A DNA stretch of 64,000 nucleotides from JAJPKK01 sp963787675 (GTDB taxonomy: Bacteria; Pseudomonadota; Alphaproteobacteria; Rhizobiales; Xanthobacteraceae), in NCBI GenBank assembly GCA_963787675.1, contig CAWBDV010000003.1, positions 1,612,001 through 1,676,000 of the forward strand, written 5' to 3'. The translations under genes and the position numbers were made by a program. Within the stretch, counting starts at the first letter, position 1. The number at the start of each line of letters is the position of its first letter. Shown one piece after another: positions 17,865 through 26,725 of this stretch. Below the pieces are notes generated by a model that saw only the letters and a list, made by a program, of their open reading frames with translations, did no database searches and was not told the DNA's origin.

Positions 17865-18688
17865 TCGACCGTGAGCACGCTCTTTCGATCACGCGACAGG
17901 CCGAAGTGCTGAATGTGAGCCGCAGCAGCGTCTACTACCGTCCACGTCCGGTTCCGCAAGCCGACCTCGCGATCATGCGTCGTCTCGATCGGCTGCATCT
18001 GGAGTTCCCCTTCGCAGGGGCGCGGATGTTGAGAGGCCTTTTGGCTGCCGAGGGGAGCCAGATCGGCCGCCGTCACGTGAAGACGCTGATGCGGCGGATG
18101 GGGATAGAGGCGCTGTATCGCCGTCCGCGCACGACGAGGCCGGAGCCTGGGCACAAGATCTATCCGTATCTGCTGCGCGGGAAGGAGATCACGCACCCGA
18201 ACCAGGTTTGGGCGATGGACATCACATATATCCCGATGGCCCGCGGCTTCGTCTATCTCGCCGTCGTGCTCGACTGGGCGAGCCGCCGCGTGCTGTCGTG
18301 GCGGGTGTCGATCACACTGGAAGCGGCATTCTGCGTCGAGACGCTGCAGGACGCCTTGGTGAAGCACGGCAAGCCGGAAGTCTTCAATACCGACCAAGGT
18401 TCGCAGTTCACCGGGGCGGCCTTCACCAGCGTGCTAACCGCCAACGGCATTGCGATCAGCATGGACGGAAAAGGGGCTTGGCGGGACAACGTGTTCGTCG
18501 AGCGGCTGTGGCGCAGCGTCAAATACGAGGAGGTATATCTGAGGGCCTACGACAGCGTCGGTGAGGCGCGCACATCGCTCGGCCGCTATCTCAATTTTTA
18601 TAATACCCAAAGACCACATTCGAGCCTTGACGGAACGACACCCGATCGCGCCTACTTCCAACCGCTGCCCATCCACATGGCAGCCTAA
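17861..18688 (+). CDS. IS3-family transposase OrfB
   Basis: 275 residues carrying the rve/DDE integrase core. Asp in VWAMDITYIPM, Asp in VFNTDQGSQF and Glu in NVFVERLWRSVKYEEVY form the D,D(35)E triad. The N-terminal HTH_21 segment (RRLDRLHLEFPFAGARMLRG) and the C-terminal YNTQRPHSSLDGTTPD are typical. Full length and undamaged, so this copy should be mobile. Confidence 0.95.
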   Translation: MIDREHALSITRQAEVLNVSRSSVYYRPRPVPQADLAIMRRLDRLHLEFPFAGARMLRGLLAAEGSQIGRRHVKTLMRRMGIEALYRRPRTTRPEPGHKIYPYLLRGKEITHPNQVWAMDITYIPMARGFVYLAVVLDWASRRVLSWRVSITLEAAFCVETLQDALVKHGKPEVFNTDQGSQFTGAAFTSVLTANGIAISMDGKGAWRDNVFVERLWRSVKYEEVYLRAYDSVGEARTSLGRYLNFYNTQRPHSSLDGTTPDRAYFQPLPIHMAA

Positions 18689-18886
18689 CCCCGGCAGACG
18701 CTCCACTTATCGACGCGGAAACTCTGTTCAGACAACCGGGACCACCTCACCTGACCGGCCCAAGACATTGGCGATAAGTGCAGAGTGAGGTAGGCTCGAC
18801 CCGCGGCCATGGCGGGACCGTTATTCGATCACCTCATCGGGAAAAGCAACACAAAGTTGGAAAATTCTAGAAAGGATTAGCGTGAC

Positions 18887-19588
18887 ATGCACAAGATCGC
18901 CATACCGCAAGCAAGCATCGACCGCGTCTTGATGCGCCGCGGGTCGCTCCACGTTTACGCGAACCTTAATCCGGCTCGCACGGCTCATGTTGTGGTCGAC
19001 CTGCAGAACGGATTCATGGCGCCTGGTCAGCCGGCGGAAATTCCGGCGGCCCGTGAGATCGTCTCCAATGTCAACTGCATCAGCGCCGCCGTGCGGGCTG
19101 CCGGCGGGCTGGTCGTCTATATCCAAAACACGATCGACACGGCCGCAAAAGAGGCCTGGTCCAACTGGTTCACCCATATGACAGGCGAGAACCGCCGCGA
19201 CGCCATGGATGTGGCGTTTGCGGAGGGTAGCTACGGTCACGCGCTGTGGCCGGGCCTTGAGGTGCTGCCCGGCGATATCCGGGTGAAGAAGAATCGCTTC
19301 AGCGCGCTCATTCCTGGCGCGTCCGAACTCCACAGTGTCCTGCAGGAGCGCAATATCGATACGGTCATCATCACCGGCACCGCCACCAACGTGTGCTGCG
19401 AGTCGACTGCCCGCGATGCGATGATGATGAATTACAAGGTGATCTTCGTCTCCGACGGCACCGCGACCTACAATGACGATGAGCACAATGCGACGCTCGG
19501 CATCATGCTGGCAATGTTTGCCGACGTAATGACCACCGATGAGGTCGTCGGCTGCCTGTCGCGCAAAATGAACGAGGCAGCCGAATAA
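18887..19588 (+). CDS. Isochorismatase-like cysteine hydrolase
   Basis: 233 residues. The family triad is visible: Asp in HVVVDLQNGF, Lys in RVKKNRFSAL and Cys in GTATNVCCESTARDA. Members hydrolyse isochorismate, nicotinamide, ureidoacrylate, N-carbamoyl compounds and similar C-N or ether bonds in the cytoplasm. The exact substrate cannot be read here. Length is normal. It heads a same-strand group with two periplasmic binding proteins and a BKACE enzyme, which suggests cleavage of an amide- or carbamoyl-type intermediate in the use of an imported acid. Confidence 0.85.
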   Translation: MHKIAIPQASIDRVLMRRGSLHVYANLNPARTAHVVVDLQNGFMAPGQPAEIPAAREIVSNVNCISAAVRAAGGLVVYIQNTIDTAAKEAWSNWFTHMTGENRRDAMDVAFAEGSYGHALWPGLEVLPGDIRVKKNRFSALIPGASELHSVLQERNIDTVIITGTATNVCCESTARDAMMMNYKVIFVSDGTATYNDDEHNATLGIMLAMFADVMTTDEVVGCLSRKMNEAAE

Positions 19589-19661
19589 GAACACCGGCGA
19601 TGGCTGCGGCCGGCGGTCCGCGATCGCGGTCCTGTTTCCAAACGCAACCGATGAGGCAGCA

Positions 19662-20678
19662 ATGGCAATCCTGACGACACGGCGGCATGCACTTAGCTTG
19701 GGTGTGACCGCCGTCGGAGCTCTTGTCGGCATGCCCCCTCGCGCCCCCGCGCAGAAGAAGCCGCTCGTGAAAATTCGCTACAACGAGGTCGTCCGCTCCA
19801 TCCTCTACGCGCCGGCCTATGCGGCGATCGCCAATCGCTTCTTTGAAGAAGCCGGCCTCGATGTAACGCTAGCGACCGGCCAAGGCCCTGACCGGTCGAT
19901 GGCCGCGCTCCTGGGCGGCGGCGCCGACATTGCCTTGATCGGCCCTGATGCGGCGTTTTTCGTGATGGCAAGCGATTCCCCCACCAAGGCACTGCTGTTC
20001 TGCAGCCTCACCACGACCGATGGCTTCATGCTGATGGGCCGCGAAAAACTCGACAAGTTTGACTGGAACATGCTCCGCGGCAAGGAAATTCTGGCGCGCC
20101 AGCCCGGAAGCACGCCGCAAGTTTTTCTCGAAGCGGCGCTGCGGCTCAATCACCTCGATCCGTACAAGGACGTCAAACTTATCAACAACGTTGCCATCCC
20201 GGCGCGGGTCGGCTCCTGGCTTGCTGGCCAGAATCAATACGCCATCTTCCTCGAGCCTGACGCCTCCCAGCTCGAACTCGATGGCAAGGCTTATTTCCTC
20301 GCTTCCATCGGGCAGACGGTCGGCTACATCGACTACACCACCTTCATGGCCACCGATAAATATATCCGCGACAATCCCGACATCATCCAGGCCTGGACGA
20401 ATGCGATCGCGAAGGCGATGAAGTGGACGGAATCCGCGCCGACGGCAGAGATTGTTAGGGTTTTGGCCCCCTATTTCCCTGGCGTCACCGTAGCGGCGCT
20501 AACCTCGGCGACGGAGCGCTACCGGACGCTCAAGATCTGGAAGTCGACACCTGGGATTGATCCGGCTGGGCTTGAGAAATTCCAGGACCTTCTCGTGCAA
20601 GCCAACGTGCTAGAGCCCGCGAAGCGGGTGAAGTTCGCCAACCTGGTGCGGCCCGAATTCGCCGATAAGGCCAAGTGA
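19662..20678 (+). CDS. ABC transporter substrate-binding protein, NMT1/SsuA-like
   Basis: 338 residues. A twin-arginine-containing leader (TTRRHALSLGVTAVGALVGM) is followed by a type II periplasmic-binding fold: VRSILYAPAYAAIANRFFEE, VTLATGQGPDRSMAALLGGG and GADIALIGPDAAFF. These match the NitT/TauT and thiamine-precursor binding class. No ABC permease or ATPase gene adjoins it, so partners must be elsewhere. It lies 73 bp after the isochorismatase-like gene and is probably in the same operon; it may bind the starting compound or an amine-containing substrate. Confidence 0.85.
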   Translation: MAILTTRRHALSLGVTAVGALVGMPPRAPAQKKPLVKIRYNEVVRSILYAPAYAAIANRFFEEAGLDVTLATGQGPDRSMAALLGGGADIALIGPDAAFFVMASDSPTKALLFCSLTTTDGFMLMGREKLDKFDWNMLRGKEILARQPGSTPQVFLEAALRLNHLDPYKDVKLINNVAIPARVGSWLAGQNQYAIFLEPDASQLELDGKAYFLASIGQTVGYIDYTTFMATDKYIRDNPDIIQAWTNAIAKAMKWTESAPTAEIVRVLAPYFPGVTVAALTSATERYRTLKIWKSTPGIDPAGLEKFQDLLVQANVLEPAKRVKFANLVRPEFADKAK

Positions 20679-20758
20679 TGCCCGAGGCGGCTAAATGAGC
20701 CAGCCCTACCACTCCTGACCACTTGTCAGAGTGCACTGTCACCTTGCATGCTCTCAGG

Positions 20759-21748
20759 ATGTTCCGAGCAAGCATCGGCGCGCTCCTAGTGTTGCCTGTG
20801 ATCGGGGGATGGTCCATTCAGCAGGCCATCGCCCAGACCTTTCCAAGCGGACCTATTCGTATCATCGTGCCTTACGCGGCGGGTGGGCTTGCTGATGCCT
20901 TGGCGCGTATCACCGGCGCGCGGGTTGCGGAGGCGACAGGCCATCCCGTCATCACCGAGAACCGGCCGGGTGCCAGTTCGATACTCGGCATGCAGGCCTG
21001 TGCCAATGCGCCGCCAGACGGGCATACCACCTGCATCACCGTCCCGGATAGCCTTTCGTACAATCCTCAATTGTTTGCAAATCTCCCGTACGATCCGGAG
21101 AAAAGCTTCGTGCCTGTTATCAGGCTGGCCTTGACGAACGCCTTGTTGGTGGCAAATGCCAAGGCGCCGTTCAACAGTTACGAAGAAATGATCGCGTATG
21201 CGAAGGCCAATCCCGGCAAGCTCAACTGGGGCACCTGGGGGCCTGCTACGCTGCCCGACATTTATCTGCGCTGGATCTCCTCCCACGCCGGCGTCAATAT
21301 CCAGGCGATTCCTTACAAGGGCGGAGCGGCCCAGGCGAATCCTGCGGTCTACTCTGGCGAAGTTGACATCACCTACATGGGATTCGGCGTCGCAGCTCCT
21401 CAGATTGCGGCCGGCACAATCAAGCCTTTGGTGGCCCTCGGCGTCAAACGTTCTGTTTACATGCCCGAATTACCGTCGCTCGGCGAAGAAGGTGGCGATC
21501 CGGGCCTTCAGGGCTATTTCGGCATGTTTGCTCCGGCCGCGACGCCGAAGTCGATCGTACAGTGGCTCAACGCCGAGTTCACCAAGGCTATAGGGACGCC
21601 ACAGGTGCAGATCTTCTATAAGAATTCCACGCTGGTCGCGGAAGCCAACACGCCCAACGAGTTTGCCGCGTTCGCCAGGGCTGACCGGGAGGCCGCGGCG
21701 AAGGTGTTCAAGAGCATCGGCATTACACCACAGGCCATGCCGCAATAG
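20759..21748 (+). CDS. Tripartite tricarboxylate transporter binding protein (Bug/TctC family)
   Basis: About 329 residues from the ATG at 20759, which places a proper signal peptide (IGALLVLPVIGGW to AIAQ) at the N-terminus; an earlier TTG at 20723 is less likely. Bug signatures: FPSGPIRIIVPYAAGGLADA, GHPVITENRPGASSILG, APPDGHTT, ANPGKLNWGTWG and a C-terminal YKNSTLVAEANTP. These proteins bind carboxylates in the periplasm. TctA/TctB membrane partners are absent here, which is common in rhizobia. It ends 10 bp before the BKACE gene. Confidence 0.9.
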   Translation: MFRASIGALLVLPVIGGWSIQQAIAQTFPSGPIRIIVPYAAGGLADALARITGARVAEATGHPVITENRPGASSILGMQACANAPPDGHTTCITVPDSLSYNPQLFANLPYDPEKSFVPVIRLALTNALLVANAKAPFNSYEEMIAYAKANPGKLNWGTWGPATLPDIYLRWISSHAGVNIQAIPYKGGAAQANPAVYSGEVDITYMGFGVAAPQIAAGTIKPLVALGVKRSVYMPELPSLGEEGGDPGLQGYFGMFAPAATPKSIVQWLNAEFTKAIGTPQVQIFYKNSTLVAEANTPNEFAAFARADREAAAKVFKSIGITPQAMPQ

Positions 21749-21758
21749 GAGGAAGCCC

Positions 21759-22769
21759 ATGGTGGACATTCACGACCTTTATTCGGGCATCCTCAGCAAC
21801 GTCCACATGGAGCTGCCGCACAAGACGATGGACAAGAAGCTGATCATCAACGTCGCCCCGACCGGCTCGTTCATGAATCGGCAGCAGAACCCCGGCCAAC
21901 CCTACACGATGGAAGAGAACGTCAGGGCCGCGATCGAAGCGCACAAGGCGGGCGCCGCAGTGTGGCATGTGCATGCCCGCGACAAGGACGGTACTCCGAG
22001 CAAGGACCCTCATGTCTTGAAGGAAACCATTGCGCGGGTGTTGGACAAATGCCCTGACATCGTCACGTCGGTCGTGCCCTACGCCGATTACGAACACCAA
22101 GGCGTGGAGCTTCTCAAGCGCACCGTGGATGTCTTGGCCCACGCGGGGCCGGAATACTTTCAATCCGCCGTGCTTCTGATTCAGACGATGGGATTCTCTG
22201 AGAAATTTACCTACATCATCACCGAGAAGACGCTGTCAGAACAGGTGAAGTACCTGGAAGATCATGGCGTGCGGCCGGAGTATCAAGGCACGAGCTATCA
22301 GGGGATCAAGGACGTGCTGGATTGGCTCGTGGCCAAGGGAATCGCTAAAGATCCACCGCTGATGAACATCATGATGGGTTTTCACGGGTTTTGCCACGGC
22401 TCGCCGCTCGGACCTGACCCCTGGAATTACATCTACATGATGACCATGCAGCAGACGCTTGCGCCCAACGCGGTCAAAGGCGTTTGTGCGGGAGGCCGCA
22501 ACTGGATGCCGTTCTGCACGCTGGCGATAATGCTTGGATTCGACATGGTGCGCGTCGGAATGGAGGACACGGTTTACCTCTATGCCCACCGCGACGAGAA
22601 AATTCAAACCTCTGCCCAGGCGGTGCGCAAAGTCGTGGCGGTGGCCAACGAGCTGGGGCGCGAGATAGCAACGTCTGCGGAGGCGAGGGCCATCATGGGG
22701 ATAAGACTCGGGTTGCAGAATGCGGGCGCATCAAAAGAAGAGACCAAAGCAGCAGGAGTGCGCCGATAA
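21759..22769 (+). CDS. BKACE-family beta-keto acid cleavage enzyme (DUF849)
   Basis: The start is ATG 21759, directly after AGGAGGAA; the longer frame to 21663 is antisense noise. 336 residues. IINVAPTGSF and AGAAVWHVHARDKDG (metal-binding HxH), later MMGFHGFCHGSPLGPDPWNY and FDMVRVGMEDTVYL place it in the BKACE/3-keto-5-aminohexanoate cleavage family. These TIM-barrel Zn enzymes condense a beta-keto acid with acetyl-CoA to give acetoacetate and a new CoA ester. The side-chain specificity is unknown; GMEDTVY is the usual active-site strand. Its place after two binding proteins suggests catabolism of an imported carboxylate. Confidence 0.9.
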   Translation: MVDIHDLYSGILSNVHMELPHKTMDKKLIINVAPTGSFMNRQQNPGQPYTMEENVRAAIEAHKAGAAVWHVHARDKDGTPSKDPHVLKETIARVLDKCPDIVTSVVPYADYEHQGVELLKRTVDVLAHAGPEYFQSAVLLIQTMGFSEKFTYIITEKTLSEQVKYLEDHGVRPEYQGTSYQGIKDVLDWLVAKGIAKDPPLMNIMMGFHGFCHGSPLGPDPWNYIYMMTMQQTLAPNAVKGVCAGGRNWMPFCTLAIMLGFDMVRVGMEDTVYLYAHRDEKIQTSAQAVRKVVAVANELGREIATSAEARAIMGIRLGLQNAGASKEETKAAGVRR

Positions 22770-22978
22770 TCGCGAGCCGCTCAGAAACATACCCTTAAAT
22801 TCTTCCGCAATTGGTCCGCCTCAAAATCAACTCTGGTCAACGTCCGCTTGGTGGAGTCAAGCGGCCGCGCTCACAGTGCGTGCCAAACGGCGCTTTTGAC
22901 CCATAGCCGTCTCTATCCCGAAATCGCTTGACGCATTAAGCTGAGTGAAATCAAAACGAAAATTGCGGAAAGTTCCTG

Positions 22979-23734
22979 ATGAGGACCGGCGATGAGGCTT
23001 GGGGCTTTTGGACCACTGCGCTTTGGGTCGTGGCCGCTGTTGTCTTGAAGGACTATCTGTTTCCGAGGTTTGAGCATCTCGTCTTGAATGGAACCGCCGT
23101 CGGCCATGCGATCGACGCCCATCTCGCGCTCGGTGCTGTGAATTTAGCCCTAGTCTGGCTTGTTGCGATCCTGTTGCTGCTTGCAGCTGTCTGGATGAAA
23201 CGGCTCCCGGTGCGAAGTTATTTCGCCTGGGTCGCGACTCGCCCCGGGATTGTCTTCCTCGCCCTTGCGGCGGGCGCTGCGTTCCAACTCGCAAGCTATG
23301 CCATACCTTATCTGGCGGGCGCAGACATGACGTCCGATGCCATCGCGCAATACCGCTCGGCGCAAACCGCTGGCAATCCCGTGTGGTTGCCGCTGTTTTT
23401 CGCCTGGCCGAGCTTCATCGCAGCGCCGCTGGTCGAAGAAAGCATCTTCCGCGGCTTTTTATGGCGTGGCTGGGACGCCTCGCGGCTAGGTGCCAGAGGG
23501 ACTTGGTTGCTCAGTTCGCTCGTGTTCGCCGCATACCACATCCCGAAGGTGATCGGCACCAACCCGCTCCAGGCCGGGATCATCCTGTTCGAGGATCTTC
23601 TTTTGGGTCTCCTGCTCGGTTGGCTGCGATGGCGCAGCGCCAGCACCCTTCCCGCGATGGCGGGGCACTTCGCCTACAACGTCATCCCGCCGGTCCTGAC
23701 ATTGATGATCGGAGCGATGTTGGCTGAACACTGA
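22979..23734 (+). CDS. CPBP-family intramembrane glutamic protease
   Basis: 251 residues with about seven membrane spans. The CPBP/Abi motifs are complete: APLVEESIFRGFLW (EExxxR), LVFAAYHIPK (FxxxH) and MAGHFAYNVIP (third motif). In the family these form a catalytic site in the membrane, as in the CAAX protease Rce1; bacterial members process peptides or give self-immunity. It converges with a second, broken CPBP gene 26 bp away. The N-terminus before 22979 has a weak GGAAAG ribosome site. Confidence 0.9.
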   Translation: MRTGDEAWGFWTTALWVVAAVVLKDYLFPRFEHLVLNGTAVGHAIDAHLALGAVNLALVWLVAILLLLAAVWMKRLPVRSYFAWVATRPGIVFLALAAGAAFQLASYAIPYLAGADMTSDAIAQYRSAQTAGNPVWLPLFFAWPSFIAAPLVEESIFRGFLWRGWDASRLGARGTWLLSSLVFAAYHIPKVIGTNPLQAGIILFEDLLLGLLLGWLRWRSASTLPAMAGHFAYNVIPPVLTLMIGAMLAEH

Positions 23735-23760
23735 TCGCAGATTGGCGAGGCGATACCAAG

Positions 23761-24570
23761 TCAGGACAGCAGCACGAGAACGGCGAAGGCTATGCAGTTG
23801 TGGAGCATGTGAAAGGCGATTGTCGCCCGAACACTGCCGGTGCGCTCGCGCAGGTAGCCGGCGGCAAGCCCGATAGAACCGTTGCTATGGACACTCCCAA
23901 ATGCGCCCCAGCGAACAGGAACGCCGTGATGATGATGGTCGGCCAAGCGGCGAGCTTCGCGCGCAGAGCGGTATAGAACCAGCCGCGCATCACCAGCTCT
24001 TCCATGGAAGCCGCGAGAACAATGCTCTCGAAAGCGTCGAGGAGGACGTAAGCCAAACCGGATGTCGGAAGGGTCTGCTCATCCCCCGGCACGAAATGGC
24101 TGGCGATCAAGCCAAAACCCAAATTGAACGCTAGCGCAACAATCAACAAGACAATGAATATAAGGGTGTTTTTGCGAACGCTCCAGGGATGCCAGGCTAA
24201 GAGATCACGCCAGTGGGTCCCGGCGCGAAGGCGTGCCAGGGCACAAACGGCCGCGATCAACGAAATCTCCGGCCACAGCATGCTGACGAGCAGAAAGCCG
24301 TAGACAATGCGTGGCGTTACTGGGGTTAGTGCACCAATCAACAGGCGATGGGGAATCCAAATATCCGGCTGCCCCCCTGACGATCTGGTAGCACCAGGCG
24401 GCGCGGTCGCTCATCACATGCCAGCCTTCGATCGGAATTTCCGCGATGAAGACAATGAGAACGAGGGCGACATAGATTGCGATGCTCAGCGCAACCAGCG
24501 CGACGACGCCGAGTGCAAGCCCAGTCCAGGTATAGGGTTGAACTCCGGGCTCGCGCGCATCGCCGGTCAT
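23761..24570 (-). pseudogene. CPBP-family intramembrane protease, two frameshifts
   Basis: Start at ATG 24570 after AGGAG. Frame 1 gives two N-terminal spans (GLALGVVALVALSIAIYVAL). One extra base in a C6 run (24372-24377) shifts to the frame with FESIVLAASMEELVMRGWFY (EExxxR motif) and FLFAGAHLG. A duplicated AC at 23891-23894 then shifts to the frame ending GSIGLAAGYLRERTGSVRAT and MLHNCIAFAVLVLLS. All three CPBP motifs can be reassembled into one protein of about 270 residues. The gene is therefore a recently broken relative, not a copy, of the one at 22979-23734. Confidence 0.8.
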
Positions 24571-24781
24571 GTGCAAAACTCCTGCGCGATCACGCATGAG
24601 CAGCTTGCTACCGCCGGATCAAAACTAATTATAGCGCACACTCTGCTGCGCCTTCAATTACCTGACGCGCTTGCCATTTTGGTAGCAATCGTGTTGGTAA
24701 ACCGGAGTATTGCGGCTGTTGAAGCCGCCGCACCGATATGACTAAAGTTCCAACGGCGTCCGACTGACGGGAGCAAAAAAT

Positions 24782-25027
24782 ATGAAAACCGTCCTCACCG
24801 CCGCCGGCCTTTTTGCAATTCTTCTGCTGTCGGCTTGCGATTGGAGCAGTGTTGGCTTCAACGGCAAATGCAAGGAATACTGCGTGAGCATGAAGGTTAC
24901 AGAGACCGAAAGCCAGGCGGACATCGACTCGGCTATGAAGCAGAAGTGCGAAGCTATGGGGCGGCATGGCACGCCGCAGGTGTTGGACAAGAGCAAGACT
25001 GAAATCGGGTTCACCTGTCCCGCGTAG
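24782..25027 (+). CDS. Small lipoprotein
   Basis: 81 residues. The signal TVLTAAGLFAILLLSAC ends in a lipobox (LSAC), so it should be acylated on Cys19 and anchored in the outer or inner membrane. The mature part has four more cysteines (KCKEYC, QKCEAM, FTCPA), likely two disulphides. A GGGAG site precedes the ATG. No named family. It is transcribed away from the broken CPBP gene. Confidence 0.75.
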   Translation: MKTVLTAAGLFAILLLSACDWSSVGFNGKCKEYCVSMKVTETESQADIDSAMKQKCEAMGRHGTPQVLDKSKTEIGFTCPA

Positions 25028-25214
25028 CTCGTCGCGCGTGGAAAAAAAGAACAGCGAAGCGCCGGGGCTGCGGGGGACGCGAAATTGGCGCAGCGATTCC
25101 ATCATCGAACGAACGCGGCGCTCGTCGGTGGTGACGCCCCACCTTGCCGACCTTGCCGATGTGACCGGGAGAGGACTGTGCGCGAGGGTTACCTCGCGTT
25201 CGGCGAGACAAATC

Positions 25215-26375
25215 CTACGGCGTCGCGCCGAGGGGCTTGAGTTCGACCACGGCGGCGTTCGCTTCGATCAGCGTTTTCGGGCAGTCGCGTGCCGCGACAC
25301 GGAATTGACGCGCCGCCTCGTCCTTGGCGCCTTGCCGCAGCGCCCACTCGCCGGAATAGAAATTGGCCTCGCAGACTTGGGCGATCTTCTTGGCGGCATT
25401 CGGATCGTCGGCGGCGGCAAGCACGGCGGCGGGCGTCATCTGGCCGAGATACATGCGGATGACCGGCGCCGGCCACTCCTTCATGTTGAGCTTGGCAATC
25501 GCTTGGGGCAGCGTGCTCTGCACCTTGCTGCGCGCCTCGGCGATGTCGAGCCACAGCGCCGTATAGGGATATCCTGGGGTCATCGCGAGCGCCTGGTTAT
25601 AGTCTTCAATCGCCTTGGGGAGAGCACCGGCAAAAAGATTTGCGCGCCCCCGATTGAAATATGCAATCATCATCGCCTGTGGATTAATCCGGACGGCCTC
25701 GGTGAATGCGATGATGGCGCGCGCGAAATCGCCCTTCTCCATGTAGGCCAGCCCCCGAAGGTTGTAGGCGTTGGCCGCCTTTGGATCGATGCGGATCGCC
25801 TCATCGTAATCGGCGAGGGCGCGCTCGATGTCACCTCTATAGCGGTATGCCTGACCGCGCGTTTCGTAGGCGCTGGCGGATTTGGGATCGAGCCGAACCG
25901 CCTCGTTCGCATCGGCGAGGGCGTGGTCGAAATCGCCCTTTTGATCGTAGGCACTCGACCGGCCGACATAGGCGTCGACATGCTTGGCGTCGTGCTGGAG
26001 CGCTTGGTCGTATTCGGCGATCGCGCGATCGGGGTCCTCCCGGTCCAGGATGTAAATGTCGCCGCGACCGCTATAGGCGGCGGCCAAATTCGGGTCGAGC
26101 CGGATCGCCGCGTCGTAGTCGCCCATCGCGCGGTCATCGTCGCCGAGGGCGAAATACGCGCTGGCACGGCGATCGTAGACCTTCGCGCGATCTTGGGGAC
26201 TGCCTTGCGCGGCCTCGATCAGCGCCGTGCAGGCCTTGATCTGCTGGTTCCAGTCCACTCCCGACTTTCCCCTGCAATCCTGCGGCCGCGGCGCCGGTTG
26301 CGCCTCGGCGTGCGCAGCGAGCAGCAGTGTTAGTGTTACGGCGAAAGCGGTGGCGCAGAAAAGCTGATAGCGCAT
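25215..26375 (-). CDS. Periplasmic TPR-repeat protein
   Basis: 386 residues from ATG 26375. A signal peptide (LFCATAFAVTLTLLLAAHAE) is followed by RPQDCRGKSGVDWNQQIKAC and about six 34-residue TPR units of the form 'A..RG.AY...GD...A..DYD.AI.LDP', then a non-repeat C-terminal domain (from about residue 285) with WPAPVIRMYLGQMTPAAVLA. Such proteins are protein-interaction scaffolds in the envelope. It resembles the TPR protein at 55744-56934 in design. It lies 350 bp upstream of, and reads away from, the end of recD2. Confidence 0.85.
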   Translation of the reverse strand: MRYQLFCATAFAVTLTLLLAAHAEAQPAPRPQDCRGKSGVDWNQQIKACTALIEAAQGSPQDRAKVYDRRASAYFALGDDDRAMGDYDAAIRLDPNLAAAYSGRGDIYILDREDPDRAIAEYDQALQHDAKHVDAYVGRSSAYDQKGDFDHALADANEAVRLDPKSASAYETRGQAYRYRGDIERALADYDEAIRIDPKAANAYNLRGLAYMEKGDFARAIIAFTEAVRINPQAMMIAYFNRGRANLFAGALPKAIEDYNQALAMTPGYPYTALWLDIAEARSKVQSTLPQAIAKLNMKEWPAPVIRMYLGQMTPAAVLAAADDPNAAKKIAQVCEANFYSGEWALRQGAKDEAARQFRVAARDCPKTLIEANAAVVELKPLGATP

Positions 26376-26725
26376 GGGTTCCCTCAGGTTGGACGATTGG
26401 GACCACCCTACCACCCTAGAGCCGGGTGCCGCCCGAGAAGTAGATGGATTTACTGCGGTCTCTCGCGCGCATGCATGCGCTCGAATTTTTTCCGCCGACC
26501 GATCGAGGATCGATTTCTGCCGGGCAACATGGCGCTCTCGCTTCCGCTTTTGGCCCGAACTCGGACCCCACAGCCTTCGGCTCTGACGACAGCTTTCTCG
26601 GGTATTGCGGCCGCGACGGCGACGCTCTTGATCGTCTGCCGCAAGCCGGCGAGCTCCTGAGATCAATGGTGATCCGGATCGCAGTCTTGCTCGCTGACGG
26701 CTCCTGCTGCAGCGCCCGCACGCCG

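Larger units (their letters stand above)
17472..18749 (+). mobile_element. IS3-family insertion sequence, copy 1
   Basis: The boundaries come from comparison with copy 2 at 38650-39927; both are 1278 bp and their proteins are identical. The left end starts GGTCTCGAAAATCTGGACA. The right end, on the opposite strand, contains the related GGTCCCGGTTGTCTGAACA (13 of 19 matching), and GATAAGTGGAG also recurs inside both ends. Two overlapping genes, orfA and orfB, are intact. No clear target duplication is seen. Confidence 0.9.
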
